Positions 1 through 10,877 of a DNA stretch of 64,000 nt are shown piece by piece. The DNA is from Armigeres subalbatus (taxonomy: Eukaryota > Arthropoda > Insecta > Diptera > Culicidae). The notes below the pieces were generated by a model. The model had not been told where the DNA came from. It was given only the letters and a program-made list of their open reading frames with translations, and ran no database searches. How positions within the stretch are numbered: position 1 is the first letter of the stretch; each line of letters starts with the position of its first letter. Made by a program: the position numbers and the translations under genes. The stretch spans positions 393,810,632-393,874,631 of the forward strand of contig NC_085141.1 in the NCBI RefSeq assembly GCF_024139115.2. The letters are read 5' to 3'.

Positions 1-880
1 AGTCTTTCTTTGCATCTTAAAAGGAGGCTTTTGAGCCTCTAAAAAAGAAGGCTTTTGAGCTTCTTGGAAGGAGGATTCCGAGTCTCTTGAAAGGAGGCTT
101 CCGAGCCCCTTGAAAGAAGGATTTCGAGCCTCTTGAAATGACGCTTCCGAGTATTTTAGAAGGAGGCTTTTGAGCCTCTTGAAAGGATGCTTTTGAGTCT
201 CTTGAAGGGAGCCTTCCGAACCTCTTGGAAGGAGGCCTGTGAGCCTCTTGAAAGGAGGCTTCTGAGCCTGGAAGGCGGTTTTGAGGCACTTAAAAGGAGT
301 CTTCCTTTGCATTTTAAAAGGACGCTTCCAAGCCTCTTGAATGAAGAATTCCGAGCCTCTTGAATGGAGGCTTCCGAACCACTTGAAAGTAGACTTCCGA
401 GCCTCTTGAAAGGAGGCAACCTAACCACTTGAAAGGAGGCTTCCGAACCTCTTGAAAAGAGGCTTCCGAGCCCCTTGAAAGGGGGCTTCCGAGCCTCTTA
501 AAAAAGCCTTCCGAGCTTCTTGAGAGGAGGCTTCCGAGCCTCTTGAAAGGATCTTGAAAGGAGGCTACCGCGTCTCTTGAAAGGAGGCTTCCGAGCCTCT
601 TAAAAGGAGGCTTCCAAGCCTCTTAAAAGGAGGCTTCCGAGCCTCTCAAAAGGAGGCTTCCGAGCCTCTTAAAAGGAGGTTTACGAGCCTCTTGAAAGGA
701 GGCTTACGAGCCTCTTGAAAGGAAGCTTACGAGCCTCTTGAAAGGAGGCAACCTATCCACTTGAAAGGAGGCTTCTGAAGTGCCCAGGAGGATTCCAAGC
801 CTCTTGAAAGGAGGCCTTCAAGCTGCTTGGAAGAAGGCTTCCGAGATGCGTAGAAGGGTGCTTCTAATCCTCTTGCAACG
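1..880. repeat. degenerate 23-24 bp minisatellite
   Basis: A short unit of the form GGAGGCTTCCGAGCCTCTTG plus a run of A recurs, imperfectly, from the left edge to about 880. Units are best conserved at 580-720, where the spacing is 23-24 bases. Because the unit lacks stops in some frames, long open frames appear on both strands that encode only repetitive Ser/Lys/Arg peptides; these are not genes. The array continues beyond the left edge. Confidence 0.85.
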
Positions 881-2119
881 AAGCAACCGAGCACTAGTGA
901 AAAAAAAATCATTTTGTTCATTCGACGTTTTGCACGTTCGATCTTTTGATCCGCAGCCTTTCATACATTGTGCTGGTTGTAGAAGGCAGAATCCAATTGG
1001 AATTTATTGATAGCATTGCATATTATGTACAATATAATCTTTTGAAATAAAAATACACAATTATCAAAACTGTACCAATGAGTTTTGATTGGAATTGTAA
1101 TACGTCCGCCATTACGCATTTTTGTCCTAGGTACCCCCTAGGGCCAGCGAAGGTACCCCCAGGGGTACATGTACCCCAGGTTGAGAACCGCTGATTTAGG
1201 CGATCAGAGATAAATGTAATTTAGGAATTTCCGTTTTAAAATCACTGCAGTGCGATATACAATTGCAGATTGTTCGCTACAGTTCTTGTTATTTGTTTGA
1301 CAATATTTTCCATTCTATATAAAGTGCGGTAGGTAGAAATAAAAAAAAATCAAATTACATTAACCATTGATAAAAAGAGTTCATTTGAAATACTTAAAAA
1401 TCTCTAGAAAAATGTGTTTTAATAGCCGGTTGATGATTTTCTCAATTATTTTTTTTTTTTGCACAGTAGCATGATAGTAGGCGTCAAAATGATCAATATT
1501 GAAATAGCGAATTAATATGATGGAGCCCTGCAGAATAATTATAAAATGCATTGGAGTTATTTACAAGCAAATTTTTATGCACGAATGTTGGAAATAAAGT
1601 GGTTACGTGGTGTTTAGAAAAGCATGAAAGATGCGTAAAACCACTGAAAGTGATTTCCGTTCAAATAGTGTTAACTTACCTTTTTTTTGGGTTTTACGTA
1701 AAAACTAACTTCAGCGTAAAAAAGTTGATTTATTTTTTTATTATTCACACAAAGAGATTCTTGGAAACTTGAAAAATGCGTTTCTGGTGGAACATTTTGA
1801 AAAGTTTTCGAGGTAAATGAATACTAAACATCGATCAACATACCTCTATAGATATAAGAATTGATATAAAAATGATTGAAATGTATTTAGAGAAATCATA
1901 TAAAAACTACAGAATACCAAAGCGTGTAATAATCACCGCTTAGATGTCGAAAATCATGCCAAAGCAGAACCGAAAAAGTGCAGTTAGAGTGCTGCTCTGT
2001 GCACGACTCTTTTAGAGCCCCGAGCACGATCCGCACTTACTCGTCTCTCTCGATCTTAACGGGCATGCTCCTAACAACGCGTGCTGTACGCAAAGAGTTT
2101 CGTGCCGCACCATATCCTT
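881..2119. other. AT-rich intergenic stretch
   Basis: No coding signal is seen. It has poly-T and poly-A runs and short chance open frames only. The one recognisable item is the hAT-like terminus listed at 1,127-1,189. Confidence 0.5.
1127..1189 (-). mobile_element. hAT-type terminus relic
   Basis: Read on the minus strand from 1,189, the sequence starts CAGCGGTTCTCAACCTGGGG and continues into a GTACC-rich palindromic stretch. hAT superfamily ends start with CAG followed by a G-rich pentamer, and the form CAGnGGTTCTCAACC is widely shared among hAT ends. No matching second end was found nearby, so this is probably a lone, truncated end. The assignment is inference from the terminus only. Confidence 0.4.
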
Positions 2120-2405
2120 GGCTCGCGGAGGATCAACGCGCACTTAGAGTTCTCAAAAGGAAAAAGCTGCGTGCCATCTATGGGGCCACGTGCCACGAGT
2201 TGCATCGGCTGTTGGAAGAACCCCCCATCGTTCACACCGTGAAAATTGGGCTACTGCGGTGGGCCGAGCACGCAGCCAGAATGTCGGACAATAATCCAGC
2301 GAAAATGATTCTCGATAACGATCCGACGGGAACCAGAAAACGAGGTGCACAGCGAGCAAGGTGGATCGATCGGGTGGAAGATGATTTCCGGATCCCTCCG
2401 TAAAT
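2120..2405 (+). pseudogene. RTE-clade LINE ORF2 3' fragment (relic)
   Basis: The translation matches, almost residue for residue, the C-terminal part of the RTE element at 45,830-46,135 in this window. Shared landmarks are EDQRALRV, the block around IVHTVKIGLLRWAEHAARMS, and [19 protein letters not shown]. This part of RTE ORF2 lies after the reverse transcriptase. The copy lacks everything upstream, has a small internal deletion near 2,190 relative to the 45.9 kb copy, and ends in a stop about 30 codons early. It is a dead 5'-truncated insertion, older or from another subfamily than the 43-46 kb copy. Confidence 0.85.
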
Positions 2406-3837
2406 AAAGTAATGAAAAATCCAAAATTGTACTCAGCCCTAAAGAAGAAAAAAAACCTTCTTCAAACCACCACACCCAATGTGGAAGATGTTCTCAATTT
2501 GTCCGAATTCGGTTCATTCCTTATGGTGGCTGTTTTTTGCGGAGGCAAATGTGCACTACTCTCCAGCTAAGACTCTCCAGTAACCACTTCTCCAACGAGG
2601 CCATTTATTCAATCGCATGATCCCCGACAACATCAGCAAACATTTCCAACATGATTCGTAGACATTTTCGTTGCACCATTGTCAAGAGGCTGCAGTTCCC
2701 GCCGGACAACAAAAATGTTGAGTTTGCAGACGATGTAACTGTGTGGGTGCGAGAAAGACCTTCCATTTCAATGTATAATGAACTCAATATTTGTCATCCA
2801 CCCCTGCGCATAAGGCACTCAATGAGTGCTACCGCAACAGCGTCTTTCAGACAGACAGCCTTAACCAAGATGAATACACCACTAGGTGTTCCAATCTGCC
2901 AAATTCACGATTCAGCCATCTTGGATTTTAGTATGGGAGAGCCAGCCGATTTGTTTATGTTTTGCACCGAAAATGAATTTTTCACCCCCGCCTTCTTCTC
3001 GTCCATAAATTGGGCAGACTGCAACACCTAGCTGTGTATTCATCTTGGCCTTAACTGTCTCCTCTCTTTCGAGTGCTGACCGCCATACAGGTAAGATGTG
3101 CGACAGCGTCTACTTAGATGGATCCTTTTCGGCTTCCATTTTGGATATTCACAGTAACATTGACTGTGCAAAGGCACGGCGGGGTTCGTAGAAAAAGTTT
3201 GTTCTGAGCGACACACTCAAATTGCATAGCGTTGCAAACCTCTGCGCCATAACATGAAGATAATCTTAGTCTGTGCCAGGGGTGATTTGGAGTTAGAACC
3301 TCGAAACAACCCCCCCCCCCCCCCACAAAGTCATAATTTTTATAATTTTTAGAAGAAAATTTTTGTTTTATTAAAAAAAATCTGAATAGGACATACAGTT
3401 AATATTGCCTGATTTTAATATTACCAAGCGGAATTTTGCATGAAGCAAATTTCGAAGCAAAATTCCACTTCTACTTACGGAAATTGACGTATCAAGCCAC
3501 GATGCATAGGCGGGGCTATAGCCCCTTCATCTATTTACTCTATTTGTAGCTATTTGTAACCACCAGGCAACTGGAGATAAATCACACTCATCAATATTCT
3601 CTTTTCTCAAACACGTGCTTTCTGTTGTAGCCCACAGTATCGAAGTATGTTTGTTTACCATCCAATGATTGCTACAAATTGATAGCGTTTGATTATTGCG
3701 TCTAAGTATAGTAGCGCTCGCCTTTTCTCGCATACTCAAAGGACAATATGTGACGGATCGCCGTCAGGTTCTCACCGATAGGCAGTGGATATTTTTCCAT
3801 GTTTCATTAATATTCTATCTATCTCAAACGAAAAAAA
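2406..3837. other. non-coding stretch with a possible LINE relic and a poly-C run
   Basis: No gene is recognised. Besides the weak reverse-transcriptase-like fragment at 2,651-2,770 it contains a pure C run at about 3,309-3,323. Open frames here have no domain or coding character that I can defend. Confidence 0.4.
2651..2770 (+). pseudogene. possible R1-like reverse transcriptase fragment
   Basis: A short frame reads RLQFPPDNKNVEFADDVTVW. The layout, a PP motif then FADD with an aliphatic start to the next strand, resembles the catalytic motif C region of R1-clade reverse transcriptases, including the copy at 8,230-8,290 here (KFPPGVKIGFADD). Only this short match is visible and flanking sequence does not extend it, so it could be chance. 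Confidence 0.25.
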
Positions 3838-4990
3838 AATGAAAAATTCCTCCAGGGATGCCGGCAGGAATCCTCTAAGCATTCCGATGAAAACCCTTTA
3901 GTGATTCTGACGGGAATGTTCCAGGGATTTCGACGAGAATCTCCAGAGAGTTTGACGGGAATCCTCCAAGCATACCGAAAGGAACCTCCAACGATTCTGA
4001 AGGCAATCCACAGGAATGTTCCAGGGAGTCCGAAGGTAATGTTCCATAGATTCCAAATCTTCACGGGATTCGGACGGCAATGATTCAAGAATTCTAACAG
4101 GAATATTCCAGTGATTCCAATGGGAATGTTCCAGGGATTCTAATAATAATCTTTTATAAATCCTCCATCCTTCAGGAATTCTGTCGGAAATATACCAGGA
4201 ATTTGATCGGGAATGTGTAAGGGATTCCAACGGGAAAGTTCCAGGGATTCGGACTGGAATGTTCCAGATAATCCGACGGAAATGTTTCAGGAATTTCAAT
4301 GAGAATCTTCTAGATTCCGATGGAAATTTTCCAGGAATTCCAACGTGATTGTCCAGGGATTTTAAAGGCAATGTTGCAGCGATGTAGAAGCAAATCGTTG
4401 AAGAATTCCAAAGCGATCTGTCGGGTGATCCCGGAGCAAATTGTCGAGGGACGCCGAATTAATCCTCCAGGGATGCCGTAAAGAATCCTCCAGGGATATT
4501 GAAGAACATCGTTGAGTTGAGGAACTGCGAAGTAAAACTTCGAGGGATTCTGAAGGAAATCATCGATGGATTTCGGAGCAAACCGTCGATGTATTCCGAA
4601 GTGAATCGTCGAATGATTCTGAAACAATTCGTCGAGGGATTTCAAAGCAAATCGTCAAAGGAATTCCGATCGTCGAGGGATTCCGAGGCAAAACGTCGAG
4701 AGACTCCAATAAATATCGTTGTAATTCCGTAATTCCGAAGCAAAACTCCGAACGATTCCGAAACAAATTTTCAAACGACTCCGGAGGAATTCCGAAGCAA
4801 TGATGGATTATGACGGGTATCCTCCACAGATTTCCAAGGGTATCCCTCAACGCAACGATACCGAAAGGAATTCCTCTGGATTCTGGTTGGAATACTTCGA
4901 TGATTCTGAAAGGAGAATGAGAATTCTTCTCGGATTCTGATGAGAATTTATCTCGTATGCTGATAGGAATTGTGAAGATTATCAAGCTAC
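3838..4990. repeat. degenerate 23-24 bp tandem-like repeat field
   Basis: Units resembling ATTCTGACGGGAATGTTCCA are repeated with heavy divergence. From about 4,380 the units drift to forms such as CGTCGAGGGATTCCGAAGCA. The spacing is again about 23-24 bases, but the unit differs from the array at the left edge. Long open frames on the minus strand are by-products of the repeat and encode only repetitive Ser/Arg/Ile/Trp peptides. Confidence 0.75.
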
Positions 4991-5317
4991 TAGGCAAAAG
5001 CGGAAATCATCTAATAAACTGTCACTCCTGCCCGTGTTTGTTAACCATATGTCTTTGACTGATGACGAAGTACCACGATTGCTTTGATTGATATTTTGGT
5101 GGCTCTCCGTTGTTGTTCATATCAAGCTTACTTTGATGCTTTGAAATCAATTGGATATTGCCTTTTCATAATTAACGCAAGTGCAATTTCACTGCCACAT
5201 AGGAATCTTTCTCAGAAATGAGAAACAAGCTCATTTGTCTTCCACTCATGACATTACGATCACCCTATATGGAAGATAACTCTTTTGTCTTCAAAATTTT
5301 TCATTATTTCATTATGC

Positions 5318-5573
5318 TATATGGTCGGGGTTCAGCCAAAACGCACCAAGCGCCAACGAAAAATTACCGATTTTTTTGCTCAAACTTTCGTTTAGCAGAT
5401 TTAATTGATCGTAAATCGTATCGGATATCCCTCAACCCCATAACTGAGGATATCCTACTGCAAATGTACGTTTAAAGTGATATGAAACTATTTCCGTTGT
5501 CCTTTTACGAACAAAATATCACAAGTCAGTCGAAAAGCCGCTTGGTGCGGTTTGGCTGAACCCCGACCATATA
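5318..5573. mobile_element. 256 bp inverted-repeat element (MITE)
   Basis: The ends form an inverted repeat of about 36 bases: TATATGGTCGGGGTTCAGCC at the left, and its complement GGCTGAACCCCGACCATATA at the right, the match continuing inwards through CGCACCAAGCG with one or two mismatches. The interior has no open frame of note. Flanking T/A bases could be a TA or TATA target duplication but cannot be separated from the repeat. A related end (CAGGGGTTCTCACAAACC then ACACCAAGCGCC) occurs at about 23,237. Confidence 0.75.
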
Positions 5574-5599
5574 TGTTTCAAATTAATAAAATCCTAGAG

Positions 5600-6281
5600 G
5601 GGGCTAATTTTTATCGGAGACGCTCAGGTCTCAGGTCGGTGGAGAGGAGAGCACATTAGCACGAGAAGTGGTAGGCACTGCACAGAGGCGACCCAGGATG
5701 GGTTGGTTCGATGTGGAGTGTCAGAGAGTGACAGACGAGAAGAACGTTGCCAGAAGCCGGATGTTGGTGTCGGGTACCGGATCGAATAGAGACCGGTACA
5801 AGGAAGCAAGAGCAGCCGAAAAACGAACGCACCGCGGGAGGAAAAAAAAAGTATGGAGAAAAAGTGATTACAAGGCGCAGGAAAAAATGGAGCAGAATGA
5901 TATGCCGAGGTTTTATGAGACTGTCAATGGCGTGCGGAGAAAGACAGCGCCATCTCCCGTCATGTGCAACGACCAATAACACAGATAAAACAGATAAAAC
6001 CGCAGTGGCTGTCAGGTTGAAGCAACACTTCTAGACTTTGTTGAATAGTGGAAGTGACGGTGCATCGCTGAACAGAATAAACATTAGCGACGATGGACAA
6101 GCTGTGGAGTCGCCTACACTAGATGAGGTTAGAAAAGCTATTAAAGAGCTGAAGAACAATAAGGCTGCGGGGAAGGACCAGCTCCCTTCTGAACTTCTCG
6201 AACATGGCAGTGAGCAGCTTTATGAAGTACTGAACCATATTATATCGAAAATATGGGAACACGAGGAATTGCCTGCTAGCT
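5600..6281 (+). pseudogene. RTE-clade LINE ORF2, 5' part (split by R1 insertion)
   Basis: Frames across this segment encode the region between endonuclease and reverse transcriptase of an RTE-type LINE. A WFDVECQRVTDEKN block and basic Arg/Lys-rich stretches are followed by LKNNKAAGKDQLPSELL, the start of the reverse transcriptase. The 5' part including the endonuclease is absent, and there are at least two frame breaks (near 5,980 and 6,032). At 6,281 the frame is interrupted inside ELPAS by an R1-clade LINE; it resumes at 10,878 in the matching frame. It is a different subfamily from the RTE at 42,950-46,245. Confidence 0.85.
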
Positions 6282-6589
6282 ATTTTTTTTTTTTTTGCAA
6301 GGGAGAATGCATTTACACACTAACCCAGCACACGTGCATTGTAGTTGCCAAACTACCACACGGAAGTGTGCTGGAGTGTCGCGGACTCGACCGTACCGGT
6401 AATACCGACTAAACTCCCTTGGGCTCCGCCATCGTTTCCCCCAGGAACTACCTCCCAGTACTACTTCTGGGGGATGGACGTACTAAACGTACTCGCTTAT
6501 TCTCGCTCACACAGGCACCCGTCCCATGCGAGTCTTACTTGGGTGCTCGCCTTATCGCAACCCTCTAACACACCCTACATGCTCTGTCG

Positions 6590-6965
6590 CACCCTGTGAG
6601 TCTGACTTGTATGCTCACCTCTATCATGCCATGTGGGTCTGACTTGTGTGCCCACCCTTCTCATGCCATGTGGGTCTGACTTGTATGCCCACCTTTATCA
6701 TACCATGTGAGTCTGACTTGGATGCTCACCTCGTTCATTCAGTTCGCACTAACACATACTACTCTAGTCATTCGACCTAACTCTCGCTCTGGCATCCCTT
6801 ATGGGACATTTTACTTAGGTTCCCACTTCTGACATACCATGTGAGTCTGACTTGGGTGCTCACCTCGCTCATACCATATGAGACTAGCTCAACTCAAACA
6901 TACCGTGTGAGACTGATTTGTGTGCTCATTCCTTTCATACCATGTGAGACTGCTTGGATGCTCAC
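6590..6965. repeat. tandem repeat in the R1 element's 3' region
   Basis: A unit of roughly 40 bases built on CATGTGAGTCTGACTTG and ATGCTCACC is repeated about eight times with substitutions and small gaps, for example at 6,595, 6,631, 6,669, 6,706, 6,839, 6,905 and 6,940. It lies between the end of the R1 coding remains and the poly-A tail, so it is 3' untranslated sequence of that LINE. Open frames through it are not considered genes. Confidence 0.7.
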
Positions 6966-7190
6966 CCACACTCCTCTGCCACGCCGCGAGGTATCAGTAG
7001 TCATAGGAACCAACATTCGTGCGCTACTCCCAGCGCGGCGTGTGCAGTCCATACATACACCTATTCATTCACACTTCTGCCATGCTTCGAGGTTACGATC
7101 TCGGTTGCCACCCGCTGCGCCATTACCTCTGCATGGGCAGACCATTCACACACTTCTCCGCGTTCGGCACTTTTCGCTCTAACTAACCAA

Positions 7191-8307
7191 TCACAAGTTA
7201 GTACTGCTTGTCGATTGCTGCTCGGCGTGCCAGATTCTCTGCAAGCTGCAGGCAATCTGAGTGGTTGCAGTCGAGACTGCGTTCCACTTCTCCACAGCTT
7301 GACACATCCTCTGGATAAGGTTATCCGGAGTCGTGCCCCGGCCGCAAACGTCTATCATTGCTCTTCTTTCGACGTTGAAACAAGGACATACAAACAGTAT
7401 GTGCTTTGCAGTTTCGTCAACACCTGGGCAGTCAGGGCAGACGAAGACCTCCGCATGCCCAAACCTGTGGTGGTACTGTCGGAAACAGCCATGGCCTGAC
7501 AGGAATTGTGTCAGATGGAAGTGAACTTCCCCATGTGGTCTCCCCACCCAGCTTGATATGTTAGGAATCAGCCGGTGGGTCCACCTACCTTTAGAGGAGT
7601 TATCCCACTCGCCATCTGGCAACCGAAGTCACCCTAGTACGCTCGCGGGCTTCTCTGGTGCCACGTAGCTCAAAACACTCAACGTCTTCCCGGATGACCA
7701 GCTTGACTGACATCATACTCGCTATCACGCAGGATGCGTCGTGCGATACCGTGCGGAAGGCCGATATCACCCTGAGACACATCAAGCGGTAGGTGCTCTC
7801 CAGTTTCTGCAGGTAGCTGGTTACCCCCAGTGATTGTGCCCAGGACGGGCCGCCGTACCTAAGGATAGATGCAGCAACGCCTGCCAGTAGCCTACGTCTA
7901 CTGGCGCACACCTTGGAGCTGTTGGACATCATCCTCGATAATGCCGCCACAGCAGGCGAAGCCTTCTTGCACGCATATTCGACATGGCTACCGAAGTTAA
8001 GCTTGTCGTCTATGATGACCCCAAGAATCTCCAGACACCGCTTTGAAGTGATCGCGTGATCTCCCACGTGTACAACTGCATGTTGTGCCGTCTTACGGTT
8101 GCTGACGATAACCACCTCCGTCTTATGTTGAGCGAGCTCAAGGCCTCTCGCACTCATCCAGTCCGCCACAGTGATGATCGCGTGTTCTGCGGTTAGTTCT
8201 ACTTCGGGGATCAACTCCCCGTAGACCTCTAGGGTTGCATCGTCAGCAAAGCCGATCTTCACACCAGGAGGGAACTTTAGCTTCAGAACCCCGTCATACA
8301 TGAGGTT
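7191..8307 (-). pseudogene. R1-clade ORF2: reverse transcriptase C-terminal half and zinc motif
   Basis: Reading from 8,299 downwards, the frame encodes MYDGVLKLKFPPGVKIGFAD with the catalytic FADD pair, then the thumb region (SARGLELAQHKTE; LGVIIDDKL) typical of R1 LINEs. A frame break near 7,610-7,625 separates it from the C-terminal part, which has the conserved C-x2-C-x7-H-x4-C pattern (CPDCPGVDETAKHILFVC). The upstream half of the reverse transcriptase is at 9,999-10,870, across the hAT insertion. The copy is dead: truncated, frameshifted and interrupted. Confidence 0.85.
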
Positions 8308-9990
8308 CAGAGGCGCATCCACGTTCCAAGTCGTGGGTAGGACAAATACGAGAAATTACTATTTAGGCGTTGAAAAATCGATGCAAATTTTACATGAAAT
8401 CAACTCTTAATATCAAAAATCTTGACTCCCGATCAGAATCTTCCTAAAAGTTGTGAAATTTTCGTTGGTCTTCAGGACAAACATTGTATTTCCAAATAGC
8501 AGGATTGATCATTTCACAGTTGCCTGTTGCTCTTTTAATTAAAAAGATGATGATTACAGTCGATCACTCTCAATGTCCATTAAAAAATGGCAAGTTGTAT
8601 CGATTCGGGAGCTATACTCCATTGTAAGTGCTTTAAAACAGCCTTACTTGCGGGGGATACTGGTTCTGATTATCTATTTCAATTTTCTTTATACAGTTGT
8701 GCGAAAAAATATGGTCCTCAACGGAAAATTAGCGAGAACGAAGCGTTTTATCATAACTTTTCGGTGGGTCTGCCTATCCAAATCTGTTTTTCATGACATA
8801 CAATGATTCATAAATGTTTCTGCCTCTCTCGTTGTTTGTTATCTATTAAGAGTTATTTTTGCAAACCCTGCGTACTCCACATACCACCGAATCCATCTTT
8901 TTCGATAGAAACGACGCGGACTACAAGTGCACGACGATCCGTCAAGCACAAATTATTTAACTTCATTGTATAGTGATTCAAGACAAAAACAACCCACATA
9001 TTGCCCGCCCGGTGACTTCTCCACTCTGGCAGTAAATTAGCTCAAGAACTGCCCATGACATAAAGATGGCAAATTTCTGGAGAATACTAAACTAATTTTT
9101 GCTTTAGAAGTGTTTCCAAAATTATTGTTGAACATATTTTCTCAGCCATGAAATTAGGAATTTTTGAATTTTGTTCATTCGAACTTTTGTTCCTTGCATC
9201 TTTTGCCTATACGACCTCTACTTATTTCCCCCTTTTTGTCTCCCATCTTTCCTGTCTCACTGCCCATTCTGGAATGCTTCTGATTTTTGGAAATCTTTAA
9301 AAGCTTCCAGCAGAGGTTATGGATCCCACAAATTTCTGCAAATCTTCAATGGTTTCAAGCAATTATTAATAATCTTTGAGGTTTATTAATTTTCAAAATT
9401 TGTCATGAACCTTGGCGATTCAATATCAAGAGATCGTACCTCTTGCGAACCATATTCCATGCGGGCTTAGGGATTATTGTGATTCCATAGATTCCAATAA
9501 ACCCTTCCAGGCTTCTTTTTCCCGAGGACTATGACTATAATAAAATGCTGATATGTTGTAAAATTTGAAATAATCACATCTTCATATTCCTAAAACTTTT
9601 GTTTATCCTCCAAAAACTATTAGATACTTTTGGAATTAAAACGTAATTCCTGGGCTCGTAAGGAACAATCAGTGGACTATTTTTTGGATCTTAGAAACCT
9701 CTATGATCACGGTTTATAGTCTTTATAACTTTGGAACTGCATTTGTTAACACACAAGTCTTGCAAGACGATGCCTTCATACAAAAACTACATACCGTAAA
9801 CTGTCTAACGTTTGATCAAATTTTTAAGACTTGGGAAATCAGACCTACCAGACAGCATTGCAACTAAATAGTTACCTAGGTGATATGTTCTTACCATGAT
9901 CATGGGTAGGACAATGCCTTGACTGTCCCACCCAGGAATATTCATGCGTAGGACATGTTCTACTTGTCCTACCCACTCCCGGCGCCACTG
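8308..9990. mobile_element. non-autonomous hAT element with exact 8 bp target duplication
   Basis: The insert is bounded by identical 8 bp direct repeats ATGAGGTT (8,300-8,307 and 9,991-9,998), the duplication length of hAT transposases. The left end reads CAGAGGCGC; the right end, on the minus strand, reads CAGTGGCGCC. Both match the hAT CAGnGGCGC terminus. A subterminal inverted pair, GTGGGTAGGACAA, lies just inside each end (about 8,332 and 9,963-9,975). The 1,683 bp interior carries no recognisable transposase, so the element was mobilised in trans. Excision in silico restores the R1 reading frame. Confidence 0.9.
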
Positions 9991-10877
9991 ATGAGGTTCC
10001 ATTGTACCGGGCCCAGGATTGACCCTTGCGGGACTCCTGCGGTAATAGGAACACTTTTCTGACCGGCATCGATCTCGTATAGCAGCACACGGTTCTGGAA
10101 GTAGCTTTCCAAGATCCGATACAGTCCCACCGGCAGGCTAAGCCGGTGTAACGAGAGCGCGATGACATCCCAGCTTGCGCTATTGAATGCGTTCTTCACG
10201 TCCAGTGCCACCAACGCACAGTATCGAATTCCTCGCCTTTTCCGTTGGATCGCCACCTCTGCAGTTTTTAGCACTGAGTTGATAGCGTCCGCCGTGTACT
10301 GTGGCCTTCGGCAGCAGTACCAACTTCTGCCTTTTCATCTCTCAGGGAAACGACACTCATCCAGGCATCTCTGCATAGCTAGCCTGAACATGTTCGGGTT
10401 CGCTATGATCGCTGCCTTGAGTGCACTGTTTGGAACTCCATCAGGCCCTGGAGCTTTGTTCATCGCAAGGGTATTAGCCACTGCGAGTAACTCTTCGTTC
10501 GTCACCGGAGCCACCATTTCGGCCACACTCCCAGCGCCTTGCAGCGCAGGAGGAGGCCAGGGACTTGTGGCTCGGGACGGGAAGAGTACTTCGATAATCC
10601 TCGTCAACCGGTCCGGTGACCGTTCGGGGGGTGAAGAGCCCCCTTTGGTCTTGGCCATAACGATCCTATAGGCGTCACCCCACGGATTCGCGTTGGCACC
10701 CTCGCACAGGTTGTCGAAGCACGCTCTCTTGCTGCTCTTAATGGCCTTGTTAAGGGCCAGTCTCGCAGCTCGAAACACTTCCCGGCGGACCGCTCTTTCC
10801 TCCTCGGTGCGAGCTCGTTGCGTCCTACGTCTCGGCATAGTAGTGTCGCACGCGCGTGATAGGACAGGTACCAGCTG
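9991..10877 (-). pseudogene. R1-clade ORF2: linker and reverse transcriptase N-terminal half
   Basis: From about 10,870 downwards the frame gives an Arg-rich linker (RRRTQRARTEEERAVRREVF), then a reverse-transcriptase entry block MNKAPGPDGVPNSALKAAI. A second frame from 10,274 carries the catalytic ALDVKNAFNSASW motif and GVPQGSILGP. A frame break lies between them near 10,270-10,340. The frame runs into the 8 bp target repeat at 9,991-9,998 and continues beyond the hAT element at 8,299. R1-clade LINEs are a family abundant in mosquitoes. Confidence 0.85.

Larger units (their letters stand above)
6282..10877 (-). mobile_element. 5'-truncated R1-clade LINE inserted in the RTE element
   Basis: The element lies on the minus strand, with its poly-A tail visible as a T run at 6,283-6,296. 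A 7 bp direct repeat GCTAGCT flanks it (6,275-6,281 and 10,878-10,884), as expected for target-primed reverse transcription. Coding remains include an R1-type reverse transcriptase and a C-terminal zinc-binding motif; the endonuclease and ORF1 are missing, so insertion was 5'-truncated. A hAT element (8,308-9,990) was later inserted into it. Without that insert the R1 remnant is about 2.9 kb. Confidence 0.85.

Noticed and set aside
1..880. CRISPR-like regular repeats
   Set aside because: The repeats are head-to-tail without unique spacers of constant length, are degenerate, and lie in an animal genome.
1..921. Several 60-90 codon open frames on both strands at the left edge
   Set aside because: They follow the minisatellite unit and encode only the same repeated Ser/Lys/Arg peptide; there is no start context, domain or splice structure.
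3898..4997. Minus-strand frames of 111-157 codons
   Set aside because: They are by-products of the 23-24 bp degenerate repeat and show no homology-like features.
6345..7499. Plus-strand frames of 84-181 codons
   Set aside because: They run antisense to the R1 element's C-terminal coding part and over the tandem repeat in its 3' region; the minus strand explains the sequence better.
10162..10671. 169-codon plus-strand frame
   Set aside because: It is the complement of the R1 reverse transcriptase, whose minus-strand translation has recognisable motifs.
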